From Adiantum capillus-veneris (lineage: Eukaryota; Streptophyta; Polypodiopsida; Polypodiales; Pteridaceae), in the NCBI GenBank assembly GCA_014529385.2, contig CM043966.1:89060587-89124586 (forward strand): a stretch of DNA of 64,000 nt, written 5' to 3'. A model generated the notes under the pieces. That model had not been told where the DNA came from. It ran no database searches and was given only the letters and a program-made list of their open reading frames with translations. The translations under genes were made by a program, and so were the position numbers. Positions 55,918 to 64,000 of this stretch are shown in pieces. How positions within the stretch are numbered: position 1 is the stretch's first letter; the number at the start of each line of letters is the position of its first letter.

Positions 55918-57880
55918 AAAGACTTGCGAAGCCCTGGATAGTATACTTACCTTTGGATTGACTTGTTGTCAATTTCCGCTTGATTCGATTGCAACTTTCT
56001 GTCAAGCTATCGATTCCTCGTCTGTAACCTGATTCCTGTATAAATTTGATCAAGTTAGCTATTCTTCTATAAAGACAGTAGAGTTTTTGCTAACTGTCAT
56101 GATTGGTCTATGTGTATCACTTCAAATCTAGCTATGGGAGTCAGCAATTGACTTTCAGATTCGACTTTGGCAAATAATCAAAGGATTAATTTGCAACTTG
56201 GAAACTAAGTGAACATGTTCCAATTTGGATCCGATTGAATCCAAAATTGCCCGGTGGCTTTGTATTATGATGGTCTATCATTGTACAAGTTCAAAAGTCA
56301 AAATTGATGTCCCTGTGTAGCAGATGTAAATAATCGCGATTATTTACTTTTGCTAGTTTTTTGCACTTTTTGGCTTGGTTTGGCAAGTGTACAACCTGTT
56401 AAAGTCCTTGGACAAGTTTTAACAAGTTTGGAAAAATTTTAATCAAGTTTATTAACTGTTTTGTGTCCGCAGACCCTAATTTCAAGAATCTGGCTTAAGT
56501 CTCACTTTTGTGATCCAAATTTCACAAAAATTGATTTGTGGGGTCTACTTGATATGCTTGACCTTATGGTATACTCAAATTTGCAAAACTTTCCATTTTT
56601 AAAGCAGATATAAATAATCGTGATTATTTACTCCAGCTATATTTTTGCAAATTTTTGTCCCAACTTTGACACAGATCTGTTAAGCACCTCAAGTTAAGAT
56701 CTCTAGCCAAATTTCATCAAGTTTGGAGAGGTTTTGGTCAAATGGCCATCAATTTTCTGTCCGCAGACTAACTTTGCAAATTTGGTCATAATTTTCAAAC
56801 CAATGATCCAAATCTTACCAAATTTAGTTTGTGAGCTTATTACAACATGATAAAGCTAGTGGTATGCCAACTTGGTCAAAAAAGTTGAAAATGGGGTAGA
56901 TGTAAATAATCATGACTATTTATAATTGGCAACTTTTTGCATCTTTTTGGTTAACTGAACATGTACACATGTTTATCACATCAATATAAGCCTATGAATC
57001 AGATCTCAACAAGTTTGGACAATTTTTTTCCCAATTTACACTCAAGATTTAGAAAGCCAGTACAAACTTTAGTTTTTACCCAATTTTTTGTCAGTTTGAT
57101 GATCCAAATCTTTTGTGCCTTTACAAAAGTTGTTTGTACACATGCAATGAGTCAATGGTATGAACCTTGGTCAAATCTGAGCTGAAAGTTAATAATCGCG
57201 ATTATTAACTTCAGGCTTGAAATGAACCAATTTTTGCAATTTTTCAATGGACAGTCTTTTTATGGTCTATTTTAAGCCTATGAATCAAGTAAAAGATTAA
57301 TTTGGCTTAAAATGTCAAGAAAAAGTAAATAATCTGAGTTTTGGCCAACTCTTGAAATTTTTACCTCAAAGTGTCCTTGAGCTTACCCACTGGTTCAAAC
57401 AACTTTTAAGGCTTACTCTCCAGTCTGATTGAGTGGTTTGGAGTCTTTTCGTGTTATTTCTAGCCGTAGACTTGAAATTCTGCAACTTCCAGTAACAACT
57501 CACAATGATTCTTTTAGAGAGAGCAATGTTCTAAAATCCACCTCGGATCCTACTATCCCTATTCCTAGATTCTCATGCAATGGGGTTGTGGAAAGTGTCC
57601 ACAAACACTCATTTTCTTGTCTTTTATGGTTTTCTGAGCATTGATCTTAAGACTTGTCTCGTCTATCAATCATCCTCAAAATCCTAATCTATTTCTACAA
57701 TCCTACAATCCTAAAGGCACTTAGCAAGTACGATTACTTCCAAGCTACCTCTACACAGCAAAAGACGACAGTCTTAAGCTATGCGGTTTCTAAAAGAAAG
57801 TTTTGAACTCTAGGCCATCCTAGAGGAAGTTAAAGGATAACTTCACAAAACGCTCGTGTTTTTTCCTAGCTTAGGTCTCT
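55918..57880 (-). repeat. Element C leader: ~285-bp spaced palindromes
   Basis: The non-coding leader carries palindromes with consensus TAAATAATCGCGATTATTTA at 56326-56347 (perfect over 22 bp), 56611-56630, 56903-56922 and 57188-57209 (perfect, arms varying to GTTAATAATC). Centres are 284, 292 and 286 bp apart. A lone half-site GTAAATAATC is near 57326. Words such as TTTGCAAAATTT and AAGTTTGGA recur between them. Same core and period as element A, different arms. Confidence 0.85.
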
Positions 57881-57902
57881 TCGATCCCCGTAGCGGCACT
57901 AA
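57881..57902 (-). other. Element C primer binding site (tRNA-Asp-like)
   Basis: The minus strand next to the LTR reads TTAGTGCCGCTACGGGGATC, close to the complement of plant tRNA-Asp (TGGCGCCGTTGCCGGGGATC) with several mismatches and one gap. Confidence 0.55.
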
Positions 57903-57903
57903 A

Positions 57904-58799
57904 TGTGGGACATGTGTCTAACCTCACTATCCTATCTTATTGCAGTATTAGCGAGAATCACGATTAAATTGTCAATCCATGGGATGAAGCTGACTCGACT
58001 AGTGTATAGAGGCTACAAAAAGGTGTCAATCTCTCGAAAAACAACTACCAACTCACATCTAACTCATGCTACACTCAAGTGACAGAAGTCACTAAAAGCC
58101 AATCGCTCATTGGCAAACAAATCACATCCGTTGTAGCATCAAATGACATCCAAACGTAATGAAACTTCTAGCACATGTTTATAAGACCTAAGCACACATG
58201 CTTATGGTCTCAAATCCCACATTAGGTCGAGTGCCAAAACAACAGTGGATTTTTGACCTAGTCATTTTCGACCCAGAATGCATCTAAATGCTTAGGAGTG
58301 ATGCCCCAATACCCTGCCTATGCTTAGTTTTTTATTTGAAAGTGTAAATTTCTAGTTATAATGAAATTAGGCCGCGGGTTGGCGACCCCAAAAGCTACAA
58401 AATATCGTTATGTGTTTATGTCAATACGTAGAGCTCTTACCTGCGGTTGCAATGCAACAAACGCGACTGCAATGTGACAACCGGGGAGGGTGTAGGGAGC
58501 GCGAGAAGGAGAGAGGTGAGAGCCGTTAGCTCACGTTGTGTAAATAACTTACAAAAATTGACTTTTATACCTTAGCCAAGGTTTTTGGTGGTCAAAACTA
58601 ATAATCTGGGAGTTCTACCAAAGATGGGTAATAACAGGTTGATACAATCTGGAAGCTTGTAGCCCCGGCTCATCATCTACAAGGTTTATCCGAAAAAGTA
58701 AGAGTTACAATATTCCCGATTTATCAAAATAATAGTGTTTTTACAATGAAAACTCCGAAAAATGGTATCCCTGGTATTTGTGTTAGCTTGCTGCTAACA
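57904..58799 (-). repeat. Element C 5' LTR
   Basis: An 896-bp LTR matching 39453-40382, with ends TGTGGGAC and GCTAACA on the plus strand, followed by AATGG. Confidence 0.93.
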
Positions 58800-58995
58800 A
58801 ATGGCATGTGGGGATTTTCCATCGATAGGTGCACCTACCATCATACATAGTAGGATCATCTCCATTCCCTATAGCTGCACCTCTCTCTCCACCTTAGCCA
58901 CCATTGTTGCTCATGAGATTGCAGCTAAAGTTCTTCATAAGATTCACTATTTGTCACATATCTTGCTTAGCTCTTTAGTCTCTTCTGTCGTTTGG
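58800..58995 (-). pseudogene. Tat-like relic, part 2 (gag C-terminus up to the zinc knuckle)
   Basis: Minus-strand reading toward the element C junction contains ETKELSKIC, a Gly-rich stretch and finally KIPTCH. Element B has RRFIPTCYNCGELGH at the same place. The reading resumes with CGELG at 39440, on the far side of element C, so the two halves were contiguous. 58800-58804 is the right AATGG duplication. Confidence 0.68.
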
Positions 58996-59926
58996 GAGGA
59001 GGGGGGGGGGGGGGGGGGGGGGGACTATATATAAAACCCCCTATCACGTGCATTCAAGGCCTATTTAAAAACCCCTTGTAAACTTTCCATGAGTAAAAAA
59101 CACCCTTTTCCTATTCAATTTGTGTAAACCTCCTTTGTTGGTACCCTTTTTATATGTTAGATAAAGGTAAAATCTATGGTTAAAAATCCTTTATGTTGAT
59201 CTCGTGTAATACATTAACATATTTATGAGTGACCATAAGCATCCACTGGAAAAATATGTGTATGCACGACTTGTGCGTCTACAATTGGAGCTCATAGTGG
59301 CCATGGTCTCTCCATCTGACCTTGTTGAGGCGTGAAGGAGGAAAAAGTGTGTAACTAGGAGAAGCTACAAGTGGAGCTCATTATGAGGGCTCTAAGGGCC
59401 ATGAGGGTGGCTCATCAAAGGAAGTTTTTGTCGCGGATGGTGACAGTGGAATTGAACCACATGAAGTGATTCTAGGATTGATTATTGGAGTCAAAGCCTA
59501 AGGTCTTAGCTATTGCAAGTGTGTGGCAATAGCCCAATAGAAGTAAAGATGATGTGGTGAAGGATGCAACCTTGCTACTTCATTAGCTATCAATATCTAT
59601 TTGAATCTCTCTTTGCTACTTCTTCCACATGGCTTGGCTTGAAAGGGCATCTTTTTAATCCCTCTTTCTTTTAGCAAAGCTTGTTGTATAGCATGCTTGA
59701 CAACTCTTACAATTACTATCCAACACGTCCTCCACAAAATAGCAACCAGTGTTGTTGCCTTGTTGTGGGTGAGGTCTCCAAAAAAATAGCAAAAATAACA
59801 GCCCAATCTTGGCCTCAAGACCCAAGTTGAACCAAAGAAATCTTGCACCAAACAAAGTTGTAAAGAATTGCCACTTCCCAAGCCATACACAAGGCAAATT
59901 TGCATAATTGAGGCACCTCTTCTTCC

Positions 59927-59932
<6 letters not shown>
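58996..59932. other. Poly-G run (59001-59023) and unassigned sequence
   Basis: A run of 23 G follows the relic. The remainder has no supported gene. Confidence 0.6.
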
Positions 59933-60005
<73 letters not shown>

Positions 60006-60036
60006 CTATCTGTGTGTGTGCGTGCGTGCGTGCGTG
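59933..60036. repeat. Compound microsatellite (TC)n(TATC)n(TG)n(CGTG)n
   Basis: TC to about 59987, TATC to about 60011, then TG and CGTG units. Four motifs in series, each one step from its neighbour. Confidence 0.93.
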
Positions 60037-60229
60037 TAGCTGTTTTAACATAAATAATAACACATAATTGAACTTTTGCATTCAAAAGACATCTGACTCT
60101 AGAGAAAGGGAAATGATAAGTACAAAAACAACTCAGTCTTAGAATTATTTTTGTACAATGCTTATAAGATACAGATATCAGAAGTACTTTCCCTGCAGTA
60201 GATGTATGTGTAATCATGTGTGGACAACT

Positions 60230-60316
60230 GCTTTAAGCCAAAAAAACTTTCAAGATAAGATAGAGTCCTTACGCTTTAAGCCAAAAAAAACTTCCAAGAT
60301 AAGATAGAGTCCTTAA
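60230..60316. repeat. Two-copy tandem repeat, 43-bp unit
   Basis: GCTTTAAGCCAAAAAAA followed by AAGATAAGATAGAGTCCTTA occurs at 60230 and 60273. Confidence 0.9.
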
Positions 60317-60984
60317 CTACGTCTATCCAAACAAGACAACATATATGTTAGCCTTGAATGTGTTTTATAGGTATCAATGGACTATATCAGTTGTTATCCA
60401 TGTCGCTTTTTTAACTTACAAGCTTAGTCCAAAGTATTTATGCTGTTTTTCTAAAAATGTTTTATTATGCCACAGTTTGTTTAGTATTTTATTCTTATCA
60501 GAAGGCCATCACCCCTTCTACTCCAAGTGGCATGCTCTCCCCCTTTTTTTAAAACCAACTTTTTGAGTTTATATCTGCCAAATTAATGTGGCTCCATCAC
60601 ATGAAGTCGTAAAGAAGCCTAAAAAAATACCATTATGAGTTCGAACTTGTTTTTGTTTATTTAGATCTGATATCGTTTATGTTTATATGGAATCCAATCC
60701 TTCCCAAGTTTATAAGTCACAATCTCTTGGCAAGCCAAGTGGCAGAGAACCTTTATGGTAACATAGCCTGCCCAACTGTCAAACCAAAAAAGAAAGAGCT
60801 AGATGTTTATACTGATTTTTTGTCCCCGACCATGTGAATGCAAATAGTGTATTGCATCATCTCATCTAAACAACTAACATCGAATAGGTTCAACAATGGT
60901 ATGTAATCGGGCCATATTCCCCCAAAGTCCCCAACATTTATATAAACATGCAACATTAGCATGCAGATGGGCAAAAAAGACCCC

Positions 60985-61740
60985 AATATTCACTAAGCCA
61001 ACCCAAACGGTGGGCTTTACCAGGTTTTTTAAGCGACAGTCATCACGATGCCAAGTTCTAAGCGATAGTACCAAGTGTAAGAACCAATATACATCCGGGG
61101 TATACCCTCCATCCCAAAGCTCCACTATGTACCGATAGGAAACTTACCATCAGAGTTTTGCATTGTCAAGCCAAGCGACAGTTAACATACACTTATCTCC
61201 AACATCAGTACGCAGAAAAAACCCCTTTATATATACTTAGCCAACCCAAAACGGTGGGCTTTACCAGGCTTAAAGCAACAGTGGTCAAGATGCCATGCTT
61301 AAGTGACAGTTCTCACTCAAAAAATTAGTACACACCAGGGGTATACCCCCCATCCCAAATATTTTTGATGAACAGTATGCACCGTCAGGTTACATATCAC
61401 CAGAATTTGCCAAGCCAAGCAACTTAAATATATATATATATATACCTCCTATTCAAAAAAACCAGTGAACCAGTTATCGTAGAGTAACATCTCATCAAAA
61501 TTTTACTCTGTAAAGCGGCCATATTTATTATGCCAAACCCCAAATTTTAAGGGTCACCTTCATTCAAACCATATAATTATGCAACTTTTATTAAAAAAAC
61601 CAAAAACCCAATAGGGGTCAGAGTTTTTTTTTTTAAATCATTCATCGTTATGTATTGTCATGTAAAGCAAACCCATTTGGTGGGACTTATCAGTGAAGGT
61701 GATCAAGATACCATAGCCTGGTTATGTTTGCAATTTAAAC
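60985..61740. repeat. Diverged tandem repeat, ~243-bp unit
   Basis: AGCCAACCCAAA-CGGTGGGCTTTACCAGG is found at about 60997 and 61240; the following GATGCCA..., GGGGTATACCC and CATCCCAAA words also recur. A weaker third match (AGCAAACCCATTTGGTGGGACTTATCAG) is at about 61668. It looks like a short satellite or repeated intron segment. Confidence 0.75.
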
Positions 61741-61776
61741 AAGAAAGAAAACCAAGTTCAGTAAACAGTGACAAAC

Positions 61777-61912
61777 CTGGCTTGGTTGAGCTACGAGCTC
61801 CATGTTTGATGTAGCAGTGAGTAACGAAAACCAACACAAAGTCCTAACTCTCAAGTAAAAACACACCCAAAGCTAAGTGAGGGGGTAGAAAGCGCCCTCC
61901 CCTCTTTAAATA
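61777..61912 (-). promoter_or_regulatory. Speculative minus-strand promoter and first exon
   Basis: On the minus strand TATTTAAAG (61904-61912) is a TATA-like element in a small GC-rich hairpin. An ATG lies about 100 bp downstream (61801-61803), followed by nine codons (MELVAQPSQ) that end in CAG|GTTTGT, a plausible splice donor (61777/61776). I cannot find a second exon. It could equally be an LTR promoter or chance. Confidence 0.2.
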
Positions 61913-63638
61913 GAGGAGGGGAGACCACCATTACTCCTGATGTGGGTAGAATCCTCCCAAGTACTGAGTATAGCATGCCCCTTCTAGGGAATCGACAATA
62001 TGCAGCCGCCTCAGTAGCGGTCTGGCTCAGTGGAGCAAATTTACCATCGCGCCTCACGGCAGGGTAGGTGAGGCTCAATAGAGAGACCCATGTTTTTTAC
62101 TTGCCAGCTAATGCTTAAGTGGCAGTTATTAGCCTATAAGGGTTCCATCCCATGGTAGATTTAAACTTAGTGTAGCTTTAAAAAGTTGTAGGTTTTACAG
62201 TGTAGCTATCTACCCAGGGTGACAACATTAGGGTTTAGTAAAGTATTTTCTAATATGCTGAAAACTCAAAAGCAAGTAACAAAGTGTGTGTGTGTGTGTG
62301 TGGAAAATTGCATCTCCCTCTATCTATGCCCAGTTGTACAATGTTCAAAATTAGAACAATCTTTGACAATCATGTGGTTCTATAGCACAATGCCATGTGG
62401 TTCATTTACAAAGCCATGTCCCTTTTTGGCCCTTAGTACCGGATCTCCTGCATCCAATGTTGGCTTGGAAACTCCAAGAGAAAATCATCTTATTCATAAA
62501 CTAAGATATAGGATTGTCAATGCCCTAAGTGTTTCAACTTAAACTCGGCTTGAGCGCTTCAACTCGACCAAAAGCACATCAAGTGTGAACTCAAATTAAG
62601 AATCAGGCACATCAACTCGGACTCAGCAAGAAGCACATCAAATAGGCTTGAGTGCTTCAGCTAAGAATTTATGGTTGAATCATCTTATAATCTCTTATTA
62701 AGTTCTAAATCTCTCTACTTAACTATGTATTAGTCTATCTATGAGCTATTACAATCCAAGGAATTGAGAGGAAGGGTGTTTGATTTACTCTATTTGATGT
62801 GGATTTGTCTATTGGTGTTGTTGCAAAGTGTCTGAGGGGAAATTTAGAGAGGCACTTGGATACTTATTCTTCTTCCTCACAACGTATGATGCCATTGGTT
62901 GATAAGCGTTGATGATATGACATGGAAACGCATGCGGCACTATTCCTTTTAGTGGCATGTGGTGGTGATGTGGCATTCTGATGAAGTGATAGAGAGCTAA
63001 TATTGTGTGTTGCAGTATGAGTTTGTACATTGATGATGTTGTCGTGCTACTGTAGCAGTTTGGTACAGGAGCACAGGCACCTTTGGGTTGAGTGTGGATA
63101 GTTATAGAGATTCCATATAGAGGTTCTCTAATGATTTATCTGGAAATAGCCTATGGGTAAGCATCAAGTTGGCTCAATCAGAGTGTGGAGGGGTTACATG
63201 TGCCAAAGCCGACCAAGTAGGGGGGAGTGTAGGATTACCTCACTTGGCTGGTGTGAGGTTAGACTTGTAGATATTTGGGTTTTCATGTTGGCATTGATGG
63301 GGGCTTTTCACAAGCCAAGCTCCCATACCCCTCTTCTCTCGTCCCCACCCCATGAAAACCCCTCTTAGGGAGGGAGTGATAAAAAAGCATTGGAAAAAGT
63401 AAGAAAAAAATAAAGTATGATTATGTAAATATATAAGAAAGGTAAAATAGGCCACCTCATGCCTGCGGGGTAGCCCATCCCCACCTTGCCTCCTTTTTCT
63501 TCACTGTTGCCCCGCCGTGTGTCCCTTTTCCTCTCCTCCACTCAAAAGGTCAACCCCCTCTCTCTTCCCCTTGTCCTTTCTCCTTTCTCTCTCCCCTCAA
63601 GCTACCCCACGTCTCACCAATAATGCATTCTAACTCAC
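61913..63638. other. Unassigned sequence with a (GT)n tract
   Basis: A short (GT)n tract is at about 62284-62301. 63280-63380 is C-rich. No gene is supported. Confidence 0.45.
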
Positions 63639-64000
63639 TGTTAACCCTCACGGCACACGGACACCCATCACCTACGACGGACGTGTATTATGTATTTGGT
63701 AGAGTCAGGTACCGGGCTTGTCGGACCAATAGGGAAAGGTAGAGTGATCGTCGATGAGAGGCGCACTTTAACTTGGACATTCAAGGGATTAGTTGGTTAA
63801 GCATGGGCGCCCAAGTGTGAATGGGGTGAGCTCCTATAAAAGCCAACTAAACCTAATTTTTACTCATTCTCTCATTTGTGCAATTGAAGAGTGCTCTTGC
63901 TCTATCTCCATCTTCTTCTTCTTCACCTCCTTGTGTGTTTGTGTGTGTGTGTGAGAGAGAGAGGGAGAGTGTGTGTGCGATCGAGCATTACGAAGGCACG
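63639..64000 (+). mobile_element. LTR of the solo-LTR family, truncated by the window edge
   Basis: It starts TGTTAACCCTCACGG and matches the reverse complement of 54428 down to about 54012. It has the TATA box at 63834-63842 and a much shorter GT/GA tract (about 63936-63975) than the copy at 53796-54428. No polypurine tract precedes it, so it is either a 5' LTR or another solo LTR, in plus orientation. Confidence 0.85.

Larger units (their letters stand above)
39453..58799 (-). mobile_element. Element C: complete 19.3-kb Ty3/gypsy retrotransposon with extra 3' domains
   Basis: Bounded by LTRs 39453-40382 and 57904-58799, with TG...CA ends, target duplication AATGG, a polypurine tract at 40383-40395 and a tRNA-Asp-like primer site at 57881-57902. 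Genes read on the minus strand. Besides gag, protease, RT, RNase H and integrase it has a doubled H2C2, a second retropepsin-like domain after the integrase, and a 3.5-kb ORF before the 3' LTR. A 633-bp solo LTR of another family interrupts gag (53796-54428). Every coding part is broken. LTR differences, including small insertions in the left copy, show it is not recent. Confidence 0.93.

Noticed and set aside
61985-62080. CTGGCTCAGTGG resembling a pol III A-box
   Set aside because: No B-box at a suitable distance downstream.

Overview
This is a repeat-dominated plant nuclear window with no confidently identified host gene. Plant origin is inferred from several lineages of Ty3/gypsy LTR retrotransposon (chromovirus with chromodomain and initiator-Met primer site, dual-RNase-H Tat-like elements, a very large Ty3/gypsy family with tRNA-Asp-like primer sites), a LINE, and many long (CT)n/(CA)n microsatellites. 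The species cannot be named from this window; a large, transposon-rich land-plant genome is the reasonable reading. Almost all coding sequence is broken by stops and frameshifts, so genes are given as pseudogenes.

Layout. 1-1206: minus-strand pol fragment of the element C family, fused near 1207 to element A. 1207-10609 plus 18725-19626: element A, a minus-strand Ty3/gypsy element whose 5' LTR is split by element B. 10610-18724: element B, a complete plus-strand Tat-like element with 1.25-kb LTRs and target duplication ACGT. 19627-21730: unassigned. 21730-24045: 5'-truncated minus-strand LINE. 25160-29720: minus-strand chromovirus relic with an internal deletion. 30050-38300: microsatellites, poly-G runs, inverted and tandem repeats, two copies of an unclassified repeat, a foldback cluster. 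38340-39452 and 58800-58995: two halves of an old Tat-like relic split by element C. 39453-58799: element C, a 19.3-kb minus-strand Ty3/gypsy element with both LTRs and target duplication AATGG, itself carrying a 633-bp solo LTR (53796-54428). 58996-63638: tandem repeats, microsatellites and one speculative promoter/first exon. 63639-64000: second copy of the solo-LTR family, running off the window.

The most unusual material is the A/C family. In sense order element C reads: 5' LTR, tRNA-Asp-like primer site, 2-kb leader, an ORF beginning MNLRSG, gag with two zinc knuckles, retropepsin, RT, RNase H, two consecutive H2C2 zinc-binding modules, integrase core, GPY/F domain, then in the same frame a second retropepsin-like domain, a 2.1-kb spacer, a 3.5-kb coiled-coil ORF of unknown function, polypurine tract, 3' LTR. 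The leaders of A and C, and the spacer before the 3' ORF of C, carry palindromes of about 20 bp spaced about 285 bp apart. A and C use different palindrome arms around the same ATCGCGAT core.

Decay pattern: premature stops in element B and in the 3' ORF of C are nearly all TAG, often where Gln is expected, as CAG-to-TAG change would give. Both integrases have lost the catalytic Glu. The nesting gives relative ages: Tat-like relic, then element C, then the solo-LTR insertion; and element A, then element B.
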